From: Rhytidiadelphus loreus
Taxonomy: Eukaryota > Streptophyta > Bryopsida > Hypnales > Hylocomiaceae
NCBI GenBank assembly: GCA_947034895.1
Contig: OX344764.1
Span: 45,613,348 to 45,677,347, forward strand
Direction of reading: 5' to 3'
DNA: 64,000 bases
Made by a program: the position numbers and the translations under genes. Positions within the stretch are counted from its first letter, which is position 1. Each line of letters begins with the position of its first letter. The notes beneath the pieces are model-generated. The model saw nothing but the letters and a program-made list of their open reading frames with translations. It had not been told where the DNA came from and did not search any database. Positions 43,641 through 55,116 of the stretch are shown here, one piece after another.

Positions 43641-43960
43641 CAGGCCTCCAGAGGGCTGCTCCACAACCCTCCGAGGTACTCTGAAATTTACTTTATTTTT
43701 GCTCAAAAATTCGTTTCCCCTATTTCCGCCCAGCTGTACCTGCAGCAACAGTGGCGCAGGAACCAAAATTTACGAATAAAATTTTTAATAAAAAAAATTT
43801 AATCTTAAAAAAAAATTTAATTAAAAAAAAATGGCGATTACTTACTGTTTTGGCAAGCAATCAGCCAAGTTGACTGCTCACTGCAGGACAGTTCTGGAGT
43901 GACAAGCTAAGCTCTAAAATAGCTTGGCTTGTCACTCCAGAGTAGCCCTCTGGAGGACTG
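43641..43960. mobile_element. 320-bp TIR element with internal hairpin
   Basis: The left end CAGGCCTCCAGAGGGCTGCTC and, reversed, the right end CAGTCCTCCAGAGGGCTACTC match at 18 of 21 positions. Inside, TCTGGAGTGACAAGCTAAGC (about 43893) pairs with the segment 43921-43942. The CAGG tip would suit hAT, but no 8-bp duplication is visible. Confidence 0.65.
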
Positions 43961-45062
43961 ATATTTCTTTTAATGGGGTGAGTGTCCAAATTGTGGATTT
44001 CACCTCTTTTCCATTTGTGAACACGAATTGGATCCACTAAATCGCAACCTCATCATGTGGTGGAGATTTAAAATGGTGATGGCTGGTAAAACAAAGGTTG
44101 GTGAACAAAAGACTGTTATCCAACTTGAATATAAATTAACCAACACACGCTAGTTCCTACCTTTGTAAAGCCCAAAATTGCAGAATTTGTAAAACTTCAA
44201 TTTGTTGCAAGTTGGTAGGACAAACAATATTTGCAATGCTTTCAAGATTTGAAGGATAGGGAAGTGATGTCTCTCATTGACTTTGCCAAAAATCATTCAT
44301 TTAAATGCCAAAACAAAGTACAAAGTCAACATTGGTATAACTTTCAAATAACCATTCTTGTTCATATTACCTACAAGGTGAATCCTAATTGGAATCATGT
44401 GAACAATAAGTCAAAGAGGCTCATTATAAATTATTTTTATTAAATTAGTGATGATAAAGTACACAACAACTTGTTTATCCAATACTTCTTGTCTTTGCAT
44501 AGGCAACATTTAGTGAATTCTAGGGCAATATCTATTTGCCATATCATTTGGTCAGATGGATGCACGAGCCAATTCAAAGGCACCAAGACTTGGTTTTACG
44601 TGTCAAGGTGAGACCCCTAACTTCCTTTCTAGAACTAATTTTTAATTTTTGTATTTCCACTTCTTTTATCTAAGTGTAAATAGAGTCTTGGAGATGGATT
44701 AGAAGTCAATGAATGTGAATTTAATGAACACATCTTTTTAGTAATTGATAATTGACTATAGATGGTTTACAAAGACTATAGTCATCTCTAGAGACACTTG
44801 TCTATGAATTGTTACAACGGTTATAGTCTTTTTGCATCTTAGGTTGAGATTTGGAAGCAATAGTAGAAAATTATGTCCAAATCAACAAAAAATCATCAAA
44901 AACTTGTTGATTTGGGTACTGCAATGACCATTTTTACATTTTTTTGTTGATTTGAGCCCAAGCTAACACAATGTTTAACAAATTTTTGTTGATTTGAGCA
45001 CAAGTTAACAAAATGGTTTAACAAATTTTTGTTCATGTGAATAGTGCAATGACTAAATCAAC

Positions 45063-45250
45063 ATGTTTTTGTTGAATGTTTTTCGGTTGTTTTTGGGTTG
45101 TTTTTGGGTTGTTTTGGAGTTGTTTGGAGGGTTATTTTGGGGTTGTTTGGGGGGTTGTTTGGGGGTTGTTTGGGGGGTTGTTTGGAGGGTTGTTTTGGAT
45201 TGTTTTGGAGTTGTTTTGGGTTGTTTTGGAATGCTTTTGGATTGTTTCTA
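45063..45250 (+). repeat. G/T-only tract (GGGGTTGTTTT)n
   Basis: Almost no C on the plus strand. Runs of three to six G are separated by TTGTTT, giving potential for G-quadruplex formation. Apparent ORFs here encode low-complexity Val/Leu/Phe/Gly/Cys peptide and are not genes. Confidence 0.8.
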
Positions 45251-45689
45251 GAATTTTTAAGAATTTTTCAAAAATTATGAATTTAGAGTTCAAATTGTAT
45301 TTTATTTTCAATTAGAGTTTGAATTCCATTGAAGATCTAATTAAATTCATAATGTAATTCAACTTTGATTCAAATAATTTGATTGTATCAAAGTTTTCAA
45401 TATATAAAAGACCCATAATTGCTTTTAAATATAAGTCTTGAAAGCAATGCTGAAATCTTCATTTATGTTTAATTTTTCAACAGATTTAATTAGATGATCT
45501 AGCTAGTACTTATTTTGATTTATTATTCCCTCTTGAAATTGTAAAATAAAAAACTTCACCAATTGCAACATCATGATGCTTGGATTTTTAAAAAATAGTA
45601 TTTCATTCATCCCAAATGATTAAATTTTATTTTTCTAAAATTTTATCCGAAAAATTAAGGTATATATCTATTCTACAATTTACAATTTT

Positions 45690-46350
45690 CCATCATATGC
45701 TAAAAAAATATGTTCGAGAATCTATATTAAAAGTTGCAACAATAAATATTTTATATTCATGCTTGGAGAAAATAATAAGTGGATAGAAATTGAGATCGAT
45801 TTTACAACATTCAATAAAAAGAATTCTAGTTATGAAACTAAAGATTTCCAAACCTAATGGTTGCAACGTACTAATGTACATGTTGTAATCAACAATTTGC
45901 ATCCTATTTTTTAAATTTTTTTTGAAAATATTTAAAATTGTATTCAATAAATAAATTTGAAATTTATTTAAGTGTAGAAATTCTACTTTAAATTGGAAAT
46001 TGAAATTCTTCATGAGTTTTATTTTCCTAATCTATATAGAATGATTTGAAACTTCTCACAAAATTAATATTTTAGAAAACCAATTTCAAATTCTTATTTA
46101 TTTGAAAAATACATTCAAATCTACTTATCTACTTGGCTTACATGCATACATACCTAGGAAACCTATACATCATACAATAAATTTCTCATGATATAATCAG
46201 AAGTTATAAAACTTGTGAGTCCTTCAAACTATCCCTTCACCACATGTTCTGTAAAAATTTTAAAGGAAAAAAAAGGGAATTCAATTTCTAAATACATGAC
46301 CAAAAACACAAGCTATATTGTCAAAAAAAGTCTACTTTGTTCTTTAGGGG
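45690..46350. mobile_element. Decayed TTAA-type element, copy A4 (left end lost)
   Basis: The region follows A1 in order (GGTTGCAACGT...TTGTAATCAACAATTTGCATC; AGAATGATTTGAAAC) and ends with CTTTAGGGG at 46342-46350, then TCTAA in place of TTAA. The left boundary is approximate. Confidence 0.6.
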
Positions 46351-46377
46351 TCTAAATTTTAATTTTAATTTCTCTAA

Positions 46378-47070
46378 CCTCTAAAGGACCATTGTCCCCT
46401 CGAGGGACAAAATAGATTTTGGGTAGGTTTGTATGATTTAAATTTTTAGTAAAACTTTTTGAAACTTTCTCATAAGATGTGAAAATTTATTAGCTTCGTG
46501 AGAATATAAATTTTATTTCAATTGGTGCCCAAGAGCAAAAGTTATGGCATCTTAAACATAATTTTCATGTCACTACCTCACTGGGTAGAAAAAGAAATCT
46601 ACAAAAACTTCAAATTAATTTTTAAATTTTTTTCTTCTTGAAGATCATATTTTTGTGTACATGTGAAGCTTTGATTCATTCCATTTGGATTAGTAATGTG
46701 AAAGTTACGAACAATCTTGTTTTTCGGGCAATTTTGAGCATCTTCTTGAAAAAATAACTTATAGGATTCAATTTTGAATGCAATTTTCACAATTTTTCAA
46801 AAGAAATTGTTTAACAAGGTTAAATTTTCTATTCAAAAAAATCTCACCATTGACATTATTGTGTTTCAATCCCATTTTAGAGCTATTAATGATTTAATTT
46901 TTCTTTCAATCTTAGACCTACTTCTACTTAATAATTTAAAAAAAAATGAAAAATCAAGCGTTTTTATTTTTATTCTATTTTTAATTCTATTTTTTCAACA
47001 CAACTCTTCAACATAACTTTTTTTTAAATATTTAAATTCTAGATGAAGAATTTTCAAATTCTTATTTTAG
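46378..47070. mobile_element. TTAA-type element, copy B1 (right end not found)
   Basis: Begins CTCTAAAGGACCATTGTCCC after CTAA (TTAA with one change). It is homologous to B2 over about 650 bp (shared AGCAAAAGTTATGGCATCTT and GACCTACTTCTACTTAA). The right terminus could not be found. Confidence 0.65.
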
Positions 47071-47253
47071 AGCTATTGTCTAAATCACCTCCTCGTAAAA
47101 TGTTTGCCAAATATTCATAATATTTTTAATTGAATTGAAGTTCTTGTCACTAAAATTTCATGTGGAAATGTTTAAACCACCAAGTTTGACATTCTATGTG
47201 TACTAGGAATATTTTCTATTAACTAAGTAATTCATAATTCAGTCTTTTTCCAA

Positions 47254-47606
47254 CTCAACAGACTTTAGAGGCTGTTTTTTCATAGTATAGTAATTTTTTT
47301 CAAAAAACTTGAAACTAATAAAAGTTGTAAAATCAAGTTAAATTTCATCTCCAACAATCATTTTGAGATTTCAAGTCTCCAATTGAAAGTTATGGGCAAA
47401 ATTCAGAGACGGTTTGGAATGAAAGTTTTTTTTTACATTTGTAAACACTGTCTCTGAATTTTGCCTATAACATTCAATTGCAGACTTGAAATCACAAAAT
47501 GATTGTTGGAGATGAAACTTAGCTTGATTTCACAACTTTTATTAATTTCAAGTTTTTTGAAAAAAATTACTATACTATGAGAAAACAGCCCCCAAAGTTG
47601 ACTGAT
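47254..47606. repeat. Foldback (hairpin) repeat H1
   Basis: Left arm about 47254-47412 and right arm 47448-47606 are near-perfect inverted copies; for example CATCTCCAACAATCATTTTG pairs with CAAAATGATTGTTGGAGATG. The loop is about 35 bp. A related hairpin H2 lies 1.2 kb away with the same tip words (CAGACTTT-GAGGC). Confidence 0.85.
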
Positions 47607-48485
47607 TTGAAACAACAAGTGACAAAGATTGAAAATCGGAAATAAATAACTATTTGTTCATGTTTAAAACATATACAAGTGTATATGGTGCAATGGATAG
47701 ACTTAATATCATATATTTATGAATGTTCAACATACTCATTTTTGTGTGAACCAAAAATTTTACTCCAAAAAGGCTCTCAAAGTTTATTGATGTTATTTGG
47801 CGAGATTGAACGAGGATAATTTTTTCTTTTAAAAAGAAAAAATAGCATAATCTTTCAATCCACATGAGCATATAATTTTAAATTTTTGCTACACATTACA
47901 TTATTCATTTTATATACTTTTGTATAGGTTGAATTAAAAAAAATGTTTTAATTTTAGAAAATGCATCACATATTGGTGGTTTTAGACTTTTCTTCTTCCA
48001 AACTGCCTCCAACCTTCAAAGATTAATAACAAATTTTCCATTGAACACTTCAAAATCTTCACTAAAATAATACAATGAATGTCTTAGTCAATACAAGTGT
48101 GTTTAACACATATGACATCAAAGATTGTAATCAAATGAACTATAAACTCTATCCTCATGTTGTATAATTTTTGGTTTATTGAGTCTACTATTGTAAACCT
48201 CCTTATTCATGCAATGTAATAATTTTTGCCACTTGTGATCAATGTCTTATCTTTATGCTTTATTTTTTTGATATTTACATTGTAATTAGTATTATGGCAC
48301 AATTTCAATGAACTTCCTTTCTTTGTAGATTTTCATTTATTGTATTCATTTTTGTTCATTTCAATTTATAAATTTTTCAAATAAATTTTCATCATTTGAA
48401 CAATGTTTATATCATCATGATTGCACTTCTATGTATTATGGAACTTTTTAATTTAACTTAAACATTCATAATGTAGTATTTTTGA

Positions 48486-48846
48486 AATCAGCAGACTTTG
48501 GAGGCCGTTTTCATATAATAAATCAAGTTTTTTGAACAAACTTCAAATTAAGAAAAGTTGTAAAATCAAGTTAACTTTCATCTTCAAAAATCCGTTTGAG
48601 ATTTGAAGCCTCCAATCAAAAGTTATAAGCCAAAATCAGAGTGTATGTTTGAAAAGTCATTTTCTCTTACATTTTTTAACGTACAGTCTGATTTTGGCTC
48701 ATAACTTTTTATTGAAAGCTTCAAATCTCAAACGGATTTTTGGAGATGAAATTTAACTTGATTATTCAACTTTTCTTAGTTCAAAATTTTTTCAAAAAAG
48801 TTGATTTACTATATGAAAATGGGATCCAAAGTTTGCTGACTTTAAA
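48486..48846. repeat. Foldback (hairpin) repeat H2
   Basis: The left arm (48486-48640) pairs with the right arm (48690-48846); for example AAAAATCCGTTTGAGATTTG versus CAAATCTCAAACGGATTTTT. The same family as H1 by arm sequence (AGACTTTGGAGGC, AAAAGTTGTAAAATCAAGTTAA), but diverged, so the arms have stayed alike within each copy. Confidence 0.85.
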
Positions 48847-48902
48847 AATTAGAGAAGAAAAGTAAATAAATCCAAAAAAAAGACCATTGTAGACACTTGA
48901 CA

Positions 48903-49050
48903 TGGTATGTGGTGCAATGGTAAGAGCCTTGCACCCCAAGCAAGAGGTGCAAGGCTCGAACCCTTGAGCCCCCACCCACACACGTGGCTTTGAGGACCGC
49001 CATGGCGGTTGTCCATTGGTTGGACCCCTTAGGGTTGCCTAGGTGGTAGT
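48903..49050 (+). mobile_element. tRNA-derived sequence, probable SINE head
   Basis: GGTGCAATGGTAAGAGC (A-box-like) is followed by a perfect anticodon stem CTTGC/GCAAG with loop ACCCCAA (Gly-CCC-like, but C instead of U before the anticodon) and a perfect T stem CAAGG/CCTTG with loop CTCGAAC (B-box-like). No acceptor stem forms, so it is not a working tRNA gene; a tRNA-derived SINE is more likely. The 3' end is not defined. Confidence 0.5.
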
Positions 49051-49408
49051 TGTCATGTGGCGACTTTTGATTGAAAATCAACACTTCTTTGTTGAAAATC
49101 AACACTTTTTAGTTAAAATTAACAACAAATTTAACATTTTTTTGTTAGAAGACAACCAAAAAGTGTCAATTTGGACGTTCAAATCAACACTTTTTAGTTA
49201 CAGAATGTCCAAATCAACACGTCCAAATCAACAACTAAAATCAACACTTTTTTGTCTACAGTTGTTGATTTGGACATGATTTTTTCTACTAGTGAAGGTT
49301 GCCGAGGAGACTATTTGACTTGCACTTGTGTTCATGCCATTAGTTGTGATAGTTTTGTGCCCTTGACTATAGTCTTTTGGTCTTGTATTTTGTTATTTTT
49401 GTATGCTT

Positions 49409-49560
49409 GTAATTCTGAAAAAATCTGAAATTTCTGTCATTTTGGACGCGTTGTTTTGGACAAAATCTAACAGAAATTTGTTGTTTTGGACAGATTTCTG
49501 TTAGATTTTGTCCAAAACAACGCGTCCAAAATGACAGAAATTTCAGATTTTCTACTAGTG
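49409..49560. mobile_element. CACTA-tip hairpin MITE
   Basis: A 150-bp inverted repeat. Arms share AAATTTCTGTCATTTTGG and GACGCGTTGTTTTGGAC, and the right tip TCTACTAGTG is the same CACTAGTAGA tip as the 44858-49294 element. The left tip is altered (TAATTCTGAAAA). Confidence 0.7.
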
Positions 49561-49943
49561 TAATTTTGTTTGATTTTGTTTGCAATTGTGCCCAATGATT
49601 GAGAGTTGTATGTTGAGAATGTAATTGTGTAGTAATTTGGAATTTGATGTTGTGAATTGTCTGAGTGCATGGAATTATCTGAATGTGTAGAAATTAATGA
49701 CTATAGTCCCTATGGAGGTTTGTGGAAGATTTTGTGCTTGTTGATTGGTAATTGAGTAATGAAGGAAGTTGATTGTATGTCAAGACTATAGTCATGATGT
49801 TGTTTGTGTTTGCATTAACTGGACAATGATTTGAATAGGAAGATATGAACTACAACTGTGTTCAATTAATAATATGATAAAATTAATAATTGGACTATGG
49901 TCTTGTACATAGAAGTAAATCTGAAGAATGGAGACTATAGTTT

Positions 49944-50016
49944 GGATAGATTTCTGTTAGATTTTGTCCAAAACAACGCGTCCAAAATGATAGAAATTTC
50001 AGATTTTCTACTAGTG
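49944..50016. mobile_element. Half copy of the CACTA-tip hairpin MITE
   Basis: Matches the right arm at 49490-49560 almost exactly, including CGCGTCCAAAATGA and the terminal TCTACTAGTG. The left arm is missing. Confidence 0.7.
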
Positions 50017-50065
50017 GATGTAAACTTTAAATGAATTTGATTGTAGATTGTGTGATGTTGATTAA

Positions 50066-50990
50066 CCCCTAAAGGACCATTGTCCCTTCAAGGGACAAAA
50101 TGGACTTCGGGCAGGTTCCTATGATCTCAATTTTTAATAAAACTTTTTGAAACTTTCTCATAAAATAGGAAAACTTATTAGCTTCATGGGAATATAAATT
50201 TTATTTCAATTGGTGTCGGAAAGCAAAAGTTATGGCATCTTAAACATAATTTTCATGTCAACGGGTAGAAAAAGAAATCTACAAAAATTTGAAATTAAAC
50301 TTAAATTTTTTTTCTTCTTAAAGATCATATTTTTGTCTACTTGTGAAGCTTTGATTCATTCCATTTGGATTAGTAATGTGAAAGTTATGAACAATCTTGT
50401 TTTTTGAGCAATTTGAGCATCTTCTTGAAAAAATAACTTATAGGATTCAATTTGGAATGCAATTTTCACAATTTTTCAAAAAAAATTGTTTGAAAAGGTT
50501 AAGTTTTTTAGTTAGAACAATCTCAACATTGAAATTATTGAGTTTTAATCCCATTTTAGAGTTATTAACAATTTAGTTTTTCTTTCAATCTTGGACCTAC
50601 TTCTACTTAACAATTTTTTAAAGAATGAAAATCAAGTGTGCTTTTCTTTAATATTTTTTTCTAGACTTTCAACTCAATCTTTCAACACAAAAAAATTTAA
50701 ATTCAAGGTCCATGGTGCAAAATTTTTCAACAAATGGCATTCAAAGTCATCTGAAATTGCAGGCTAGTGTTCAAAAAAACTTTCTTTTTTCAACTTTGAA
50801 TGCTAATATCTTCCAATTTGTATAGTTTAGGTCCATGAAATTTTTACAAAATGGTCCTCAACTAGTAAAGTATAAGATCCTATAGTTAGATTCTAAGGAA
50901 ATTGTTTTGTTTTGTTATTTTAGATGAATTCAGCAGAAATGGCAGTATTGAGTAGTTTTTTGACAGAAGAATGGCCATGGTCCTTTAGGG
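50066..50990. mobile_element. TTAA-flanked piggyBac-like MITE, copy B2
   Basis: Flanked by TTAA (50062-50065 and 50991-50994). Ends CCCCTAAAGGACCATTGTC and, reversed, CCCCTAAAGGACCATGGCC share 15 bp. 925 bp, no ORF of note. It inserted into the GACTATAGTC LTR-like sequence. Homologous to B1 and to the left end of B3. Confidence 0.85.
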
Positions 50991-51348
50991 GTTAAGTTTG
51001 GTCTATGGTTCTGATAAATTGAGTCTCATTGCTAGAGAATGATGGGATAGTAATTACGCCAAGACTATAGACAATTAAATACATGCAGTTTGAGTGGTTT
51101 GAAGTTGAATAAATGAATAAATCTAAAAGAACATTAAGAGTTGAAATAATAAATGAAGAATGCTAAGTTATTAAAAGACTATGGTCATTACGATTTAGAT
51201 TGTCTAAATGATTATGATAGGAGTGAATTAAAAAATAATGTGATGATAGAAAAATGTGATGAATATTTATTATAATATGGAATTAGAAATGAGTGATTAA
51301 TGTATGCAAAGACAATTGTCTGTTCCAGAATGGTGGCAGAGCGTGAAG

Positions 51349-53974
51349 ACTATGAACAAGAAATTTGTTGATAAGTATTATAACACCTTCTTTTACGGAT
51401 TAGAAAATCTCTTAAACAGATAAAGAAGATAAATAAAAATTGTCTATGTGTAGTTTACTAAAAACAATATTTAAATTATGTTATAAGATAAAATGCAATC
51501 TTTGAGAAAAAAATTTAAAAATTTAAAAATTCCGTATTTTGTAATTTTTGTGTGGTGCCCCTCAAACTATTTCTTGGACTTCAGGTGGCATAACTTTTGC
51601 TCCCAGACCCCCATTGAAATCAAATTATATTCCAAGAAAACTAGTATGGTTTCCTATCTTGAGTCAAAAATTGAGGTAAAAAATTGAGTCAAAAATTTGA
51701 GGTCACTATAGTAGAAAAAAAAATTGTTTTGGACTTAGTTCCTCTTTTTAAGTGTAAATAGGAAAATAATATAAGTGAAATAGCATATTGAATGTAAATA
51801 AAGAAGTGTATGAGAAATAAACTTAGAAATACCTCTTATAAGGATAGAAAGAGGCTTAGATTGAAAGTATTGGTAGTCCATTTTAGAGATTCTAAGGGAT
51901 GTGACTAATAGTCCTAGGAAGATATATAGTCTTCTTCCTTGATTCACATAGAGCACATAATTTGAACTTCAAATAATATATAGATATATGTGTCTCAAGT
52001 TGTATAAGATGTATATATATTTTTCAATGTAAATGTCAATTATGAAAATAGATAAAAGAAATTGTCTATTTATATTTCATTTATTATTGTACCACCGGGT
52101 AGGTGTGCACTTAGTTGTGATATGTGAGAGATCATTGTACTATGAGTCACTTAGGTAGAGTGCACTACTAGACAATTGATCTTGAAGTTTGTAGCAATTG
52201 ATTGTTAAATTGAAGATGGAGGCTATTTTCAAAGAATTATAAGTATCAAATGTGTAGGATTGGAAGATGTGAACTAGATAGTGAATTCAAAACTTTGATT
52301 GTATTACATTGTTAGGTAGCAAATATATAAAAAAAATTTATACCATTATAAAATTATACCATATACAATTTCAATTATTCATTATAAGTCTTTTGACCTT
52401 CATGTGACTTTTGTTGCTTTAACAATAGTCCTATTTGACCTTCCCTTTAAAAGATTCCCCACTAGGAGAGTTACTATGGTTTTATTGCCTTGGTAGCTTT
52501 TCCTTTCTACAGTCACACAAGCCTATCCAAATTTACAAGAGTCCTTCATAGGAAATTTGGGACTTTAAAAGGTCAAATATATAGAATTTTGAAACCTCTC
52601 TTGTTATAGCAATTTGTCTAAAGAATGCCCAATACTTTGAGAGAAAAAGATTCAATTCTATATTTTCATATTCAAATTTTTATTATAATTCCTACCAAAA
52701 TATTTATATACATAACCACATCCAAAAATAAATTAATCATGAAAAAAATTATTAATAGAAAAAAATAATGAATCATCTCAAAAATTTGAATTTAAAAATA
52801 ATTTTCTACCTAAAGATATAAATAAATATACTTGATGATTTCATTTCACATATATAATTTTTTGGGAAAATTTAAAGCTAATAATTCCATTTACAACCTA
52901 TTTTTCATTGAAGTTTTATAAGTTTCGACTGTATTGTGGCACTATGATAATACATTGGTCTTTTACTAAATGGCCTCATTTAAATCATGAAAGTGAACTT
53001 TTTCTCAAATTTTTAAAGTTTTTAATAAATGATATGATGATCTATTTTCACAAAACATTCTTTATAAAATAGTGGATTGCAATTTAATTAAGAAATGATG
53101 ATTTGAAAATTTGAAAATCCTATAAAACTAGTGCAAAAATTGCACTATGCAACTACCTTCAATACCAAATTATTTCTCTAAACATTTGTGTATAATACAT
53201 CTTAATGAGGCTTCAAATTAAAAAATGAATCAATACGTTTAGGAGTTAACTTTGTCTTTCAATCTTACGTTTAGTCCCTTGAATGTTTTCAATTATTTTT
53301 TTCACAACAATGCTCACTAAAGGATCCTAGCATGCAATTGAATGTTTGTGCCATATTGATAGCAAAAACCTATATTAAAAACAATAGACTTGTCAAATCT
53401 AAGAATGTCTTGAATAAACAATATTGAATTACAAATTGCTACTATATATAATCATCTCTTATATGTGTAATGCTTCATTACCACCACTTTGAAAATGGGC
53501 TTTAACAAGAGAAAAGAACTTTGTTTATTATTCAATGAACCACTTCCTAATGGATAAAGTAAAAAAGTATAGTAGTGTTTAAGTTCTACCCATAAATGAG
53601 CCTCTGACATTAGGCAATCCATTCCATTTGCCTAGGAAGATCACTCTTTGTAATTTAAGGTATATATCTAAGTTAAGAGGGTATTTGATGTGGGGCTATT
53701 TACCTTAGTTATTGCATTTAAGAGGACCGTATTTTTACATAAAAGCTACAAGGGACATATTTTTAGTACCCTAATTTTTTTGTAAATTCATTCATATAGC
53801 TCTTAAGTAGGGCTATCTTACACATAAACTTTAAGTGTTCAATTTTATCCTGCCCCACCCTTCTTCACAAATTTTCCCTTCCCTATTTATGTGAATAGGG
53901 TATACACCATGAAACCAACAACCTCGCCAACAACAATCAATTGAATTCAAGTGTCATTGATAAAGTGGCAATAT
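51349..53974. other. AT-rich, no gene seen
   Basis: Downstream of the primer-site-like sequence no gag or pol reading frame is found. A reverse-oriented fragment of a B-type TTAA element lies at 51,490-51,700 (GGCATAACTTTTGCTC...CCCCCATTGAAATCAAAT). CGTTTAGGAGTTAAC at 53236 looks like an isolated A-type right tip. Confidence 0.55.
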
Positions 53975-53978
53975 TTAA

Positions 53979-54173
53979 CCCCTAAAGGCCAAGTGTCCAT
54001 TGAATAAACAATTGAAAATTCAAGTATGTTCTTATGACGTCAATTTTGGTAAAATATTCATGAAATTTAACACAAGATGTGAACATTTATTCCTTAGTGA
54101 TTCTTAGAAGTTCTTGTAGGACATGAAAAGCACTAGAACAAATTTTATAAGAAAAGATCTCACTTCCAAGATT
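53979..54173. mobile_element. Left end of a third TTAA-type element (C1)
   Basis: CCCCTAAAGGCCAAGTGTCC after TTAA (53975-53978). Only about 195 bp remain before the A3 copy begins; the right end was not found after A3. Confidence 0.5.
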
Positions 54174-54177
54174 TTAA

Positions 54178-54973
54178 CCCCTAAACGTCTAAACAAAAGT
54201 TATTGCATGATATGTAATTTTCAGTGTTCAACGGGCAGCTCGGACAGAAGAAAAAAAACTTCTTTGAAAATCACTTTTAAAAAAAATAAAATTTGAAATT
54301 GATTCTTTAGATTTTTATATGTGGTAAGCTTTGAATCATTCTATTTTGATTAATGAGATGAAAGTTATGAGGAATTTTAGTTTCGGTTAGTTTGTGGGTA
54401 GTTATAGAATCTCTACTCTAAAATAAACTTTGGAGTCCTTTATTTAACTCAATTTCTGATATTTTTGGAAAAAATAATAATAATAATAATAAGGTGTATA
54501 TTGTTTATTACAACATTACAACCATTGGGATTGGCATTTTTCAATTCTATTAATAAATTGTTAACAATTTTGTATTTTTAATCATTCTCTACTTCTTTCT
54601 ATTTACTATTTTTTTCTTATATGTTGTACAATTCCAAATTATCTAAATTTTTTCGAGCATGTAGCTAACTTGACTTGAGGAATGAGTCCAAAGAGTAACC
54701 ACCATTTTGGACATTTTTCATACAAATGTGACCTTGTGAAGTGCAGCTGCCCGTATTTTCAGAGGGCCAATTTGTGACTTCAAACGTTAAAATCTTGCAA
54801 TCTACACGGTGGAAAATTCTGAAATTTTTTCCACATCTTCTCTCACTATTTTAATACAAGATCCTATGGTTACATATTTTCAAAAATGTTTTTCATCTAA
54901 AATTTGGTGCTCGTAAATGCAAGGGCAGTTTTGGAGCAGTTTTGGTGAAAACATAGTCTATGACGTTTAGGGG
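54178..54973. mobile_element. TTAA-flanked piggyBac-like MITE, copy A3
   Basis: Flanked by TTAA (54174-54177 and 54974-54977). Ends CCCCTAAACGTCTAAAC and, reversed, CCCCTAAACGTCATAGAC. Homologous to A2 in the same orientation along its length, about 120 bp shorter. Confidence 0.85.
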
Positions 54974-55116
54974 TTAATGTTCCTTCCGTACCATGATGTG
55001 GAACACATACTACTAGAATTGAACTTTCTTAGAAAATCGGAATGTATTAGAAACCTCAAACTTAGCTCCTCTCATAAAAGTTTCACTATAACATGATCAT
55101 AAGTTATCAAATGTAA

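Larger units (their letters stand above)
44858..49294. mobile_element. CACTA-type DNA transposon, non-autonomous, 4.4 kb
   Basis: The left end CAATAGTAGAAAATTATGTC and, reversed, the right end CACTAGTAGAAAAAATCATG continue with TCCAAATCAACA on both sides. The flanking 3-mers are AAG (44855-44857) and AAG (49295-49297), the 3-bp duplication of the CACTA superfamily. Many CAAATCAACA/TGTTGATTTG words lie in the first 200 and last 230 bp, typical subterminal transposase-binding repeats. No transposase lies inside; the interior holds TTAA-type fragments, two foldback repeats and a tRNA-derived sequence, so it has collected insertions. Confidence 0.8.
44680..51348 (+). repeat. LTR-like sequence with GACTATAGTC words, interrupted by insertions
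   Basis: The flanks of the CACTA element (44,680-44,857 and 49,298-51,330) resemble in style the G/T-rich LTRs at 9.2-10.4 kb. They carry exact GACTATAGTC at 44774, 49365, 49699 and 49784, GACTATGGTC at 49893 and 51178, and several 8-base versions. TCCA at 51324-51327 followed three bases later by TGGTGGCAGAGCGTGAAG (51331-51348) looks like an LTR end plus primer-binding site. The left LTR boundary and internal coding region were not found. Confidence 0.55.

Noticed and set aside
45063..45315. Three overlapping ORFs of 60-79 codons
   Set aside because: They come from the G/T-only repeat tract and encode low-complexity hydrophobic peptide.
48903..48975. Functional tRNA-Gly gene
   Set aside because: No 7-bp acceptor stem can be formed and the base before the anticodon is C rather than U.
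48781..48981. Minus-strand ORF with GFEPCTSCLGCKAL
   Set aside because: It is antisense to the tRNA-derived sequence; this peptide is a well-known artefact of tRNA-like heads.
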